Shown here in pieces: positions 33,768-46,366 of a stretch of 64,000 bases of DNA. Position numbers and translations under genes: made by a program. The stretch spans positions 310,001 to 374,000 of the forward strand of contig BLZA01000017.1 in assembly GCA_013423385.1 (NCBI GenBank). The letters run 5' to 3'. Numbering within the stretch: the first letter of the stretch is position 1; each line of letters starts with the position of its first letter. A model generated the notes under the pieces. The model searched no databases. It was not told the origin of the DNA and saw nothing but the letters and a program-made list of their open reading frames with translations. Source of the DNA: Naganishia liquefaciens. Its lineage: Eukaryota; Basidiomycota; Tremellomycetes; Filobasidiales; Filobasidiaceae.

Positions 33768-34982
33768 GATCAACTGTTTAATTTCTTAGTGTCCTTTGAG
33801 AATGAGTGTCGTATGTAACGCTTGATGAACGTTGATAACGATGCTTGCTGGGAACCTGATGAGTGCAACGACGAACGATCCTCGATGGGATGCGTATCTA
33901 GGGACGATGGTAACAACTTGCTCCAATCACGGCGGCAAACGGATACTGATGACAATCGTTATATACCGCCCCTGTCGCCACGCCCGAGCAAACAGTGACC
34001 AAGCGTCGCCTCAACCTGAAACAACCGATCACTGTGACTCATTCCGCACCACCACCGAAACACCCGTGCCGACTCTGGATTAGGCTGTGGGCCGTAAGCC
34101 GTATTGTTCCCGGACCTTCGAATTGAATCCCTTTTGTTTCCATTCTAGGCTTATCGAGCTGCTTATCGGAGTGTATGCGTTGCTTTCCTTATTTCCTTAT
34201 TTCCTTATTGCCCTCGAGATACAGATTCATGTTTTCCCTTTGTTTCGCACCAGACACCGCTCATTCAGAACCCCTTGTTCCCGTAACTTTTCGGATGCAT
34301 CCCGTTGGGCTTGGGTGAAGTATCCGGTTGTGCTGACGAGCGTGTAAGGATCTCGTCGGACGGGTTCAGTTGTCAGTGTGCTTATCTGTCGCGGGAAGTG
34401 TCAGGTAGACGGTTCCCCATGAAGTCTCAAGTCTTATCGCCACTAGGCCACGGAATCATGCTGAAGAACCCGACGCGCCGCAATACAGGCAGATCTAGCG
34501 TGATTTGTAGCGGGCACTATTCTCTCCCTGAGAGCGATCTCCAGCAAGAACCGATGCTGACCTCGCTGGAGATGTGGCGTACAACTATGCATATATCCGC
34601 AGCCTCTCACAAAGGAACGAACGAACGAACGAAGGAACGAACGATAACGAACCCGTGGTGCAAGCTCTGCCACGGACTCGCCACGGCTCATCTCCCTCTT
34701 CTCCCCTCCCCGTTGGCCGAATCCGAAAGAAAAGCGAATAGAATGAATGGTGTGATCGCCCGATGATTACGAATCCCACGGGGAGCGCCTCGAGACAAAA
34801 GTTGGGCGACTGACTGTATGCGATTCGATTCGGTTCGATTCGGAAAGCAGACGGCGGGTTCGTCATTTCATTTCAGGTGCTGACCGGTGTCGTTGACTTG
34901 TGCGACGGCCACTGCGCATATATACATCTTTGGGCATACACTGCAGCTTGCTGGTGTGGAACCTGCGTGCAAATCATCCGTC
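33768..34982. other. Intergenic 1.2 kb, AN1 gene to SER3
   Basis: Divergent spacer between the AN1 protein and SER3. It contains a TTCCTTATTTCCTTATTTCC run near 34184-34206, the GAAC microsatellite at 34615 and a CGATTCGATTCGGTTCGATT run near 34822. No gene is supported. Confidence 0.45.
34615..34642 (+). repeat. Tetranucleotide repeat (GAAC)n
   Basis: Seven units of GAAC with one GAAG interruption, about 340 bp upstream of the SER3 start. A simple-sequence tract; no function is implied. Confidence 0.85.
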
Positions 34983-36833
34983 ATGTCGCGACCCATCCCC
35001 GAAAACAGAAGACAGTCCGTCTCGGCCTCGAGCCCGCCGACTTCGTACGTTTGCGCGTGACGTTGCGCGTTCGGTCGATGCTCACACCACGATCTCGCAG
35101 GATCCCCATTCCCCCGAATACGCGAAACCTGCCTGCATCAACTTTTGCGGGGTCGCCGCCGACGGGAGGCTTGGCGACGTCTCCAACAGCGGGATTCAAC
35201 GTGCGTGACTCTCCTTGCTTCACTTTTCTTTCGTGTCCTAATTCTTCCTCGCAGATCCATTCGGCCATTGCCGCATCAACATCGCCACGAAACGCTTCTC
35301 ACTCGCTTTCCCAGCAACCAACGCTCGCTCGTCAGCTCACGCGTCAATTGACGGCGTTCTTGCCCGCCGCTTTCCCCGCCAGTGGATCGGCCGCAGAGCA
35401 GGATGGCAAGAAGCACGGAACCATCAAAATTCTGCTGCTCGAAAACATCAGTCAGGATGCGGCATCGTACTTGAGGAATCAGGGATACGAGGTGGGTGTC
35501 TAGGATTGAGGGTTTGAAAGGGATAGCAACTGATACGGTGTCCCAGGTGGATCACTTTACCAAAGCGTTTAGCGAAGCTGAGCTGCTCGAAAAGCTGCCC
35601 GGATACTCGGCCATTGGTATCCGAAGCAAGACCAAGATGACGGCCAAGGTCATCAAGGCCGCTTCCAAGGTCAGTCTTGCAGGTCGTCCTTCGCTCATGA
35701 CCCAAAAGCTGACAGTCCTTACACAGCTTCTCGTCATCGGATGCTTCTGTATCGGTACTAACCAAGTCGACCTCGAGGCCGCCGCCCTCGCCGGTATCGC
35801 CGTCTTCAACTCGCCCTTCTCCAACTCGCGATCCGTAGCCGAACTCGTCATCTCCGAAATTGTTGCCCTTTCGCGACAGCTCGTTGACCGTTCGCGTGAG
35901 ATGCGCGAGGGTGTGTGGAACAAGGTCAGCAAGGGATGCTGGGAGATTCGAGGCAAGACGCTCGGTATCGTCGGATACGGGCATATCGGATCCCAGCTTT
36001 CGGTGTTGGCCGAAGCGTTTGGTATGCAGGTCATCTACTACGATGTCGTGCCCATCATGCCGCTCGGTTCCGCACGACAGGTCGACACGCTTGAGGAATT
36101 GCTCTCGCAGGCCGACTTTGTGACGCTACACGTGCCTGAAATTCAGGAAACGATCAACATGATCGGCGCCGAGGAATTGGCACAGATGAAACAGGGCGCC
36201 TACTTGATCAACAATGCGCGAGGCAAGGTCGTCGATCTACCGGCATTCGTCGACGCCATGGAATCCGGTCGACTCGCCGGTGGAGCCATCGACGTCTTCC
36301 CCTCGGAGCCCGGATCAAACGGACCGGGCTTTGACGAATCACTCGGCGCCTTCATCCCGCGCCTGAGGAAATTGCCCAACTTGATCATGACCCCGCACAT
36401 CGGTGGATCGACCGAAGAAGCCCAGCGCATGATTGGCGCCGAGGTATCCCAGGCGCTCACGCGGTACTTGAACTACGGTACCTCGATCGGCGCTGTCAAT
36501 TTCCCCGAAGTCGACTTGCGTGCCATCACCAACGCCGACGACCGACACATCCGTGTGTGCCACGTGCACCGCAACGAGCCCGGTGTGCTGCGCGCCATCA
36601 ACCAGATCTTGGCCAACCATAACATTGAGAAACAGTTCTCGGATTCCAAGGGCGATATCGCGTACCTGATGGCGGACATTTCGGGCGTCGGTGAGGAAGA
36701 GGTGGCGGCGATCTACGAGGCGATTTCGAGCACGAGGGCAAACTTGTTGACCAGGTTGCTTTGTGAGTTTTCCCACTTTGTCGGTCATGTCCTTTACTGT
36801 CGCTGACGCTGCGCTCGCTACCTGACAGATTAG
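34983..36833 (+). CDS. SER3: D-3-phosphoglycerate dehydrogenase
   Basis: Six exons (34983-35044, 35101-35200, 35255-35491, 35547-35669, 35727-36762, 36829-36833) give 520 residues. The enzyme oxidises 3-phosphoglycerate with NAD+, the first step of serine synthesis. The Rossmann motif GIVGYGHIGSQLSVLAEAFG, the catalytic Arg in INNARGKVVD, and HIGGSTEEAQ with the catalytic His are visible. A C-terminal ACT domain carries HRNEPGVLRAINQIL. An N-terminal extension of about 120 residues, Ser/Thr-rich, precedes IKILLLENIS, as in yeast Ser3. The final exon codes only two bases of the last Tyr codon plus TAG, giving the family ending RLLY. The 57-nt intron at 35670-35726 is stop-free and in frame. 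Confidence 0.97.
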
Positions 36834-37821
36834 ACTAAGCAGAGACTTCAAGCTGGACCGTGTCTCAACGGCACTATCGTATTATGACTCCTGAAAAGAC
36901 AGTCAACCTGTATTACTACATTCACAATACTACTAGCTTATCTTCAGGATAGCGTCAGGTCTAGCCGCACAACTTGTATCACATCATAAAATATATTACA
37001 GCATTCGAGATTCGTGTAGTGCGTGTAGTGATCGGAGCGCGGAGATTATAGCGCTGCGGGTTAGTCCTGGAAGGTATGACAGAGGGAAGACGAGGCTTGA
37101 AAGTCATTCCAACGTGAAAATAGACCATTCCCCGATGCAGGCAAGATCTCGTACTCTTAAGTAGTCGAAGCCCATGGAGACACTGAAGCGATTTGCCAGA
37201 TGACAATTCAGGTCTGGCGAAGCTGCATAAAGGATTGGTCTCGGGTTTAATGCATGAATCGCTGAACGCAGCGGTCGCATTAGGTGTCCCTTTCTCCTGC
37301 TTAGATGCTTCCCGAACGAAGTACAAGAAGGTCAAGGGTGAAAGAGCTTAGATCAGACCGCACTGCAAGATCGGACCGAAGTTGACAGAAATCCGGGAGC
37401 AGCAAAAGTATATGGCTTGACTCTGAATCGAAGCTCTTTTGCGAGATCAAGCGCGTGCGCCTCTATCTCCGTGTCTGACTTTGGCTCCCGTCCTGGCCGA
37501 CGGTCCGCCTGCAGGCTGTCCCGCCGTCCCGAGCCTTCCCACTACCGGCCGACCGATCGCCCTGCCAGCGGCAAGTCCTCCCTCACCGCCCAGAGGCTCC
37601 CGCTGAGAACGCCGCGCTGTCACCGTCGCCCATCGCCTGATCAGCGTCTTGAACGCCTTGGCCAGCGACCGCTCACTTCTTTTCGTAGGCCACCCGTCGT
37701 CAAGTACTTCAAGTCGCCAAAGGTCAGCATTTGCTGGAGAGAAGGAAAGGAGACGTGCGAAGGGAACAAGAGGACTGAAAGGTTTCTTTTTCGTTTGCTT
37801 TCTTGGCTTGTGTTTGTGCAG
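36834..37821. other. SER3 terminator and UBI1 promoter with a leader intron
   Basis: About 990 bp. The first half is AT-richer and holds nothing recognised. Immediately before the UBI1 start codon, a pyrimidine-rich tract ends in TGTGCAG directly abutting ATG, with a donor-like GTCAGC at 37723. I read this as a 99-nt intron in the 5' leader whose acceptor touches the start codon. Confidence 0.5.
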
Positions 37822-38495
<674 letters not shown>

Positions 38496-39548
38496 TCTAC
38501 TCGCCCCCCGACGAAATCAACGGAGAGGACGAGCGAGAAAAAGGGACGGAAGATCGGTGTGCGGGGTCGATCTCGGTGTTCTGCGTGTGGGATGTCGAGT
38601 CGGTCGGATGTGGTAGCTGCGCGGTCTACCGGGACTGTGCGGGCCAGTAGGGGCTGGACGCGCTTGTTTGTGGGAAGGAATGGGGAAATTGGGATGGACA
38701 GGATTTGGCATTGACGGACGAGTCGTCAAGATACATATCGGCAATTCCGCATCTGGTAGTCTCCTTTCCCTTGTTGTTTCTCGACCGTGACGAACGACCT
38801 CCGTTCTTGACATATGAATGGAATCGAAAAACGCAAAGACCCCTCGCTCTTCGTACAGACACGAACGTTTGCGATGAGTTCGTTCGTAAGAGCGATATTT
38901 GCTGTACAGGCGAAAGCCGCGCAAGTTTCACAGAATCAAAAGGCAGCTATGAGTTGAACGGACTTCGGTCGTAGAGGGTATTCCCATGCTTGTCCAGCAG
39001 TGGGGTGGGCACGGAGCCGACGGCGCGATGAAGCGCGCGTCTAGATTAACGGCGGGATCCCGAACAGCGATGAATGACGAGAATCTCGATTCACCTGACC
39101 CGGCTGACAAGGCTCCAGAACCCGGATCAAAGGCATCGTTCCCGCCAAAGATGATTGTCAATTTCGGCTTCGCTTTGAGGGCCTGGCCCATCTGTTGCTT
39201 GACAGACAGGCAAAAGCTGTGGCAAAAGCGGTGGCGATGGAAAAGGCATCGTTATCTGCAGGACGGCGTTATCATCAAAGTCATCGTTGATACATCGCAT
39301 TGACAAAATTTGGTGGCATCTACATTCGTTACGTCGTAAGGTATGCTAGAAGAACCTTCAATTTGGTTGCTTTTCAGGCGGCTTATTGGGCTTGTCATCG
39401 GGACATACTTGATGCGTGTCAGCAGCATCTGAAGATCCGGCTCGTAAAGATCCGGCTCGTCGTATGTCATCTATCAAAGGCATCCAGTCATCATGGAATT
39501 GTCGGCACGCATACTGGTAAGTTTTGTCCTTAACGTGGAACGGGACAG
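38496..39548. other. Convergent intergenic 1.05 kb
   Basis: Lies between the UBI1 and C2H2-gene stops, which face each other. Both 3' leaders must be here. No supported coding frame is seen. AAGATCCGGCTCGT is directly duplicated near 39433-39459. Confidence 0.4.
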
Positions 39549-41502
39549 TCACGTCATCAGGGGTTCGCCGAGTCGCTTGTAGAACTTTTGAATGGTCGTT
39601 TTGTGAACCTCTGATATAGGTCGCGATAAGATTCATCTGTCGGTGTTGAGGTTGCAACTTACTGATGTAGTGTCCTTTCAAGTTGTCTCCGCGAGTGAAC
39701 CGACTTTCGCAGCCAGGGAATCGGCATGCATACGGCTAAGAATAATGTAAGCCATTGTTTGAGATATTCCCTAATGAGCTCACCTTGTCTTCTGTGTGAA
39801 GACCGCGAATATGCCTTTTGACATGCTCCCGTCGCTTGAAACAAGCTCCACAAGACGGAACGGGACAGACATGAACGATATTGGAATCCACAGCTTCAGG
39901 ATCCGTCGTCACCGCTCGTCCCCGGCTCTTCTTGTGTATGTTGAAATTGACAATTGGAGCGGGAACACAACTGGCAGCAGCGGAGGTGACAGCGAGTGGT
40001 CGTTTCTTGCCGCTGGTCTTCTTTGGTGCTCTCGGGTGGGATACTCGTTTCTTGGGCGGATTCGCTTTGTACTTGGGCCTGACTTTTTGCTCGGTGTCGG
40101 ATTTCGCGACGACCTCGGGTGTCGACGGCCGCGTTAAGGCGGTGAGACGTTTGGAGGCGAGTTTAGCGGCAGCACGCTGAGAGACAGCAGTGGGAAAAGC
40201 GGGCGATTCAGAATGTAGTTGTGTCGACCCTGAAAGGTTGGAGGCGGGCTTGCTTCGCAAATTTGAAGTTGCAGCTGGCAGGTCGAGGAGAGAGGCGAGT
40301 CGATTTCCCGCTTGGCAAGGTGCATACACTTGGTCTTCCTCGTTGTCGCTCACGTCGTGATCGGTGTCGTGCTCATCGCTAAGCTGCTCGAAGTCGTCTA
40401 CGTCGGAAGAGAATATGGTCTCTTTCGACCGCTGGGGGTTGGGGCTGGGCTGGCCATGCTCTGAGGTGTACTTCTGGATCTGATTGTGATCGTATTCTAC
40501 TGGCTCATGGTCTATCTCGTGTGGAGCATCGTCGTCATCAGCGCTGAAGTAGGCATCGTCCTCGCTGTCAGAAACGTTGTGTTCAGAGCCAGAGTCGTGC
40601 TGTAACAGATCAGGCCAATTAGTACCGGACCGACATTGAATCTCGCGCAGCGAAAGGGCGGCCACAGGCGGTTCTATCGGAAGAATGGGTTTGTCGTCGG
40701 AAGACCAGTGTATACTGGCTAATGGCGGGGACGGATACCGTTGACCCGTGCCTTGCACAGGGCCGAAAGAATTCATGGTTGACAGGAATGCCGCACCGGG
40801 CCGCAGAATGGTGCTCTCGGCTTGAGTCGTCCAGGGGTGGAGGGTGATGCTTACATCGGCCAAAGCTTCGCTACCATTGTCTCCCGACAAGGATGACACT
40901 GGAGAGCTTGGCTTCTTCTCGAGAGGTGCCATGAATGCGACTAACTCGGTCGAGCTATTGTGGTCGAGCATGGCCGATGACAGAGAGCTTCGGGAAGACT
41001 GATAGGCGTGTTGCTGCTGATACTGCCAGTTGTAATAGGATCGCTCTGAAGGAGTCATGTTGGAGACGTGCCCGTTGTGATTGATGGAAGTAGGTAGCTG
41101 TTGAGCTGCTGCAATCTGTTCCGAAGGTCCTTGCAAATGTAGGCGACCATGATACAAGGGAGGTCGATGAGCGTGGTTGCTGATGTAGCGATTGTTAGAA
41201 TCATTGCTGACAGCGTATTCATGCTGAATCTGGTGCTGTTCTTCGGGCTCAAGCGGTTCAATCTTGACAGGTGGCGAGGGTAAAAATCGAGACATTGTAG
41301 TCGGCAATGACTGATCAAAGTTTGGAAGTGTGTAGTGGTGTAGAGGAGAAGCGCCGTGCGGTCGAGACTCCACATCCACGAGCGGCGTAAAGAGGGTGAG
41401 AGGCGAGAGAGAGCTGACAGGCATCCTGACGTAGTCGGACGTGACGGGTGCTTGCGCAGGACCATAGATGTATTGCGAGTGCACGGTGTGTGTGTCGGTC
41501 AT
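39549..41502 (-). CDS. C2H2 zinc-finger transcription factor
   Basis: Three exons (39784-41502, 39663-39735, 39549-39610) give 617 residues from ATG 41502. The first 540 residues are low-complexity: Ser/Pro/Gln/His-rich, acidic around SDSEDDAYFSADDDDAP, then a basic stretch PPKKRVSHPRAPKKTSGKKR that is a likely nuclear signal. Two adjacent C-terminal fingers follow: CPVPSCGACFKRREHVKRH and CRFPGCESRFTRGDNLKGH. Two introns cut the DNA-binding region: one lies between the two fingers, and the other splits the second finger, with its last His supplied by the final exon (KVHKTTIQKFYKRL). The arrangement resembles fungal Msn2-like factors, but the target is unknown. The stop-proximal exon is defined mainly by phase and by completing the finger. 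Confidence 0.85.
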
Positions 41503-43201
41503 GTCGAAGTCACAGACGAGGTGCGAAAGGGTAATGGAGGACTGAAAGATGGAGCGAGACAAAATGCATCAGCTTTTGCATCTCACAAGAACATCACAGA
41601 GCGGCACTGACATTGACGAAGGTCTAGCGTTAGTCGGCCAGCCGTTGGGAGCCGGATGTCGACGGATGTCGCAATTGTTCGACCTGTAGACAGAGCACAA
41701 CGGAGACAACAGTCAGCAGATCTGCTTTGCGGAACGATAGAAGTCTTTCTTAGAGTCGATGAATTCGAAACTCGCAGTTGAAGCTGACGAAGACCGCGGT
41801 TCACGGTCATCTGTCCTCCTCGTCATAGCTCACGATACCCAAGCTGTATCTGCTCGAAAGACAAAGGGCGGAAAGAGAGATCTCACCAGATTTTATGCTC
41901 TGGTCACGTTATAAACCTGTGCCCTCTGGCCTCCTGATTGTCTCGAGTCCGAGTGAAAGAGCTTGATAATGTCTCGCCCGCGCCCGGAGGATGCTAATGT
42001 CGAGTCACCTATCGAGAGCGATCATTCCTTGTTAGCGAATTGAGCGCTCCAGGCGGATAAAGATTGGACACTGACCCTGTTCCAGCTGATAGGAGGCACT
42101 TTGGAAGATGAGAGGAGACGGAGCTTCGAAAAAGAACAGGGGGTTCACTAAGATCGCTGATGCTTATATTCCTCATCGATCTGAGCGGTCCTTGCGTCCA
42201 AGCGACAAGACAATAGATCTACTTATCCAGCTCGACAAGAACGAAAATTGCACAAGCCATGCCAAAGGAGGGTGCCGGTATCGCATCAATTCTTGGTTGA
42301 CAGCGTGGAAACCCAAAGGATCTTTTGGAGCCATCTCGATGCGTTATCCAGTGATTGTCCTGCTAGAAAGCGAACAAAAGCCAATAGACGCCCGAACCAT
42401 GTTCCCCGACATTTCCATGAGGTGATTCTCTGATTATTTTTATGGGACCAGCGAGCATACCCTTGAAATGCTCCGATCACCGACCGGCTGAAGATGCGCC
42501 TGATCAAAGGGGAAATATGGCGTTTCAGCTTTTCTTCCGCAAGTCAAGCGCGGAAGGCGCTCGCAACAGTCGCAAGCAATCATTTGGAGCAGTCCATAAT
42601 TGTATGTGGCAATTCCTAGATGATCTCTGGCTCCATTATTGTGGCATCTTCGATGGCTCGATTGGGGGACCGGCCGTGTTAGTCTGCGACTGTAGCCTCT
42701 GCTTTGAGTGATGTCAGCCGTCGCACAGGAAACAATGTGCATGCAAGAGAATTTTAGACTGGACTTACGAAGCTCTTCTGACAAGTGATTTCGTTTCCGG
42801 GCTGATCTCGGAGTCTCAAGCTGAATTCTCTCTAGGTATTTGACTTTCAGAGCACTTCGGCCTTGGTCAGACTGATGCGGTCACTCATTATAGATTCCAG
42901 AACGGACATCCACGCTAAGGCTATCATTCGCCCTCAGAAGTCGTAACTGGGTTAGTATCTGAAGTCATGCAGGGTTTGCTTGGTTGATAGACGTGACAGA
43001 CGGAAATGATGCGACTTCCATGGCCGGAAGGAGCCTGCCTCGAACATGAGGCACGCCAGCCTCCATCCAAAAGGCGTTGCCCGAAATGCGTCGCGATTGA
43101 CCCACGCCCCTTCGCCTTCGGGAGGCTGCGAGACTTCATGCCGCCTGGCACATTGTGCCTTCAGGCATTTCAAAGGCAGCTGTTACTTATTCCAAAGCTA
43201 C
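41503..43201. other. Intergenic 1.7 kb
   Basis: Upstream of the C2H2 gene and downstream of aminopeptidase P (both minus strand). It probably includes a long leader and promoter for the regulator. A plus-strand frame at 42108-42425 (105 codons) has no recognised domain. No repeats or RNA genes are seen. Confidence 0.4.
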
Positions 43202-46044
43202 TCAAATACAACTCCTCTTCAACCACTTTCGGACAGCTTCGTCTCCTTTCTTTGTCAATAACGGCATCAAATCATCCCGACACGTCTCATTGTGCTTCTT
43301 CAACCACGTCTTCTGCTCAGACGACAAGAGCTCAAAGTCGACAAGTGAAGTTTGAATTGGAACTCGAGTAATACGTTCCCAACCGAGCCAGGTACCTCCA
43401 AAGTCGTATCTTGTCTGACGAGGAAGCAGTGATCAGCGCCTCTCGATCCTGCAAAGGAAGAGATCTCACCTTGACGGGCTTGCAAATAATGACGCTTTCT
43501 GTACGGATGCCCCACTGCCCTTCGAGGTAGAATCCCGGTTCGTTGGAAATCAAATGCCCAGGTTCGAACGGTACGACGCTAGGGATACCTTGAGGACCTG
43601 TGAGATCGCATAAAAGGGTGAGAAAGAAAGGCTTCATCAGGGACATCTTGGCTGACCTTCGTGGACCTATATGCAGAAAAAGCGTCAGCTCGAGTTGTGT
43701 TGAAAGTCGGTTCCGAGAAAAGGAGGCCTACCGATAAATAGCTTCCTATGCCATGCCCAACGCCATGCCCAAAATTCAAACCATCCGCGAAGAGATATTG
43801 CCGGGCGAGTGCCTCGAGCGAGTCGCCTCGCGTGCCTTTCGGGAAGGGAGTGGTTTCGACTGCAATCTATCATAAGTCGGAGTCAGTCTTTGAGGGAAGA
43901 ACAAAACGGAATCCGCCCTACGTGTCCCTGAAGTACTCGAGTGAACGCTCGCTTGTGATCGGGCGTGGGTTTACCGAAATGCCTTCGTGGCGTGCTCAGC
44001 ATCGGCACAGCAAGCCCCAAATAGCATCAGCTTACAAGGTTCGTGTGGTGTCGATCGTACCGTCTGACGTGAGTGATGATCAGTCTGGCAGTATTTTCTA
44101 AGAAGGCAATCAGCTTACCGAGATACTGGGCTCCTGCGTCTCTGGAGAGAATTCTCGCTATCAGTAGCAATAGACGCGCTATTGCGTTCCAACTCACATA
44201 ACGTAAGGAGCATCTGTGCTGATGACACGATCATGACCTTTCTGCGGGCTGTAATGCGGTAAAGCTGTGCGCACAACAATCTTAACACCTGATGCGACAG
44301 ATAGCATGTCGCTATCGAGCTCACCTCCATTGGGGCCTGACCCGCTGATATTTTCGTACGCCAATCCTCTGCAAGCGGAGTTCAGTCTTTCAATCTCGGT
44401 TACTGTATGCTTTGGCGCTACCTACGCATAGAACTGCTCATGACTTCTGAATTCGGTCAGCTTCTCTCCTGCCTCCCACTCGCCAATCTTGCGACCGTGA
44501 TTTTTGATTTGCTCATCCAACCAGGCCATCCAACGGACCTTCGCGAAGAGATCTCTCAGTCAAGACTGTAATCTCCGCGCAGTTGAATACTAACAGTCGC
44601 GGCGCCATCCCGGAGATAAGCGTTTCGGAACCCTTGAATCTCGGTAGCGTTCTTGACTGCCTTCGCGGCTTCGACTGGACAGGTGATGATATCGATCTTT
44701 TCCTGCTCAAGTAGCATAGTAAGCGCTTTGCTTCAGCGGGGATCAGGTGACTGACTGATGTTGCCATCTTGATCTGATGAACTAATCCCCAGCTGACAGT
44801 GGGCGGAGCGAGGACCTTGAGACCTTGTCCTCCTTCAGCCCTCTTCCAATCGACGATATAGTCCTTGACGTGCTCCACACCGTATGGCAAGACCTTGACC
44901 CCGTCTTGCGCCAAGGATTTTTCCACCTCGCTAGAGATCTTGCGTCGGTCAGCATACAATCGACAACTTGTTCTCGTCAAAGTGACATAAGATCGGAAGA
45001 TGGGGGTATTGGGCACGTCGTCCCGACATCGGAGATTGAGGAGCCATGCGATAGAGGGAAGGACCGGTAAGATGTACACCCCTCGGTCTGGATTATCAGC
45101 GAATAATTTGTTGCGAATGAGGGATAATTTGTCGGCCGTTGAGCAGCCGGAGAACTTGAGGGGGTAGTGGAGGACTGGCGAGAGAGAGCGCGCCACGGGA
45201 GGGCGGATGACATCAATCAAGTTCTTGTTGATCTGTACGAGTGAGACGTTGGGTGCCGTCCACTTTGTCTCAATCATGTTGACGAGAACTGAGTGAATTG
45301 AAGTCAGGATTGTGGTTACGTTGCTTCTGTATAGAGCTTACCCAGAGTAATGAGTTTCGGATCGATTCCCACCCGGGAGTCTGTAATATTCTAATCCTAC
45401 CGGTCAACCAAAGCTTCAATTTGAGCGCAAACGCATACCTGCTCGCACCATTCATGCCATGAATGGCAGCCTTCGCTGTCCTTGCCGACCAGCTTGACTA
45501 GCGTCCAGTCGTCCGAAATCTGCTTCGGAGCTTGGAGCCAGTACCTGTCGCGCTCATCAGAGTGCTGGAAAAAGATGATCTTCAGGAAGCCTACCGTGAG
45601 TCGACGAAGAGCCAAGCCTTGTCTCGTCCAACGATGGCTGTGCCCGCGGATCCAGTGAAACCTGTAATCCATTTCCTTCGCTGATCGGCTTCGGTTGTGA
45701 ACTCGGACTATTGCGAGGATAGAGTTCTATTACTCTGCGAGTACTACCCGCTTCTTCGGGCTCACCTGATGTTCATCTTCGCTGGGAATGACACTTTGAT
45801 CAACGATATCAGCACAGATCCAAGTGACAGACACGAGGACAACTTGCTAGTATTCGATTTTGTTCTCTTGCATCAGCGCTCTGAGCGATTCCAGCCGATT
45901 CCTTGACTCCTCCTTTCGCAGGACGACCCCCTGATGGTTGATGAAGCGACATGGTGGCTCCTTCTCCGGTGCCCTCGTCCAGGCATTATCTTCGAAGGCG
46001 AGTGGATTTCTGGAGGAGCGCAAAAAAGGCAGACAGAAGGGCAT
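43202..46044 (-). CDS. AMPP: Xaa-Pro aminopeptidase P
   Basis: A gene of more than ten exons, starting [20 protein letters not shown] at 46044 and ending LKRSCI at 43204. The cytosolic metallo-enzyme (M24B) removes N-terminal residues before proline. After a leader comes [31 protein letters not shown] and [14 protein letters not shown], all typical. The di-metal ligands are visible: [13 protein letters not shown] (two Asp), [11 protein letters not shown] (His), ISNEPGFY (Glu) and RTESVIICK (Glu). A C-terminal APP-specific segment ([20 protein letters not shown]) closes it. The first intron, 45794-45847, has a GC donor (TA|GCAAGT), required for phase. Family identity is firm; a few internal exon edges were not checked base by base. 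Confidence 0.92.
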
Positions 46045-46366
46045 GATGAGTCCACCGAAGAGTCCTCTCTCCCTTCTCGTGCCCAAACGCGGGGCCGGAC
46101 TAGATATAGAACGTGACTATCGAGGTAGTCAGCCCATGCGGCATGGAACTATTCGCGCAAAGCCGAGGGCAGTCACGCCTGACTGTCTCACATCTTGTCG
46201 GGAACAAACCCGATCACAAGATAAACAAACGCCCAGCTAGGCAGTCGCCCAGGCTCAGCTTCCAGCTGTGCCGTGGATCGTCGTGAGTGTCTCGCAGTTG
46301 AGTGAATAGTCAGCCTGGGACTTCCAGCACTTTTGTCTCTTCTCGTATCTAGAGACACTGCTCATA
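46045..46366. promoter_or_regulatory. Short divergent promoter, aminopeptidase P / Zn2Cys6 factor
   Basis: 322 bp between outward-facing ATGs at 46044 and 46367. Regulators sometimes control the gene they share a promoter with; here that is only a possibility. No TATA box is obvious. Confidence 0.5.

Noticed and set aside
34615-34642. Telomere-like or regulatory array
   Set aside because: A short GAAC microsatellite of seven units with one interruption; not a telomeric motif and too short for an array.
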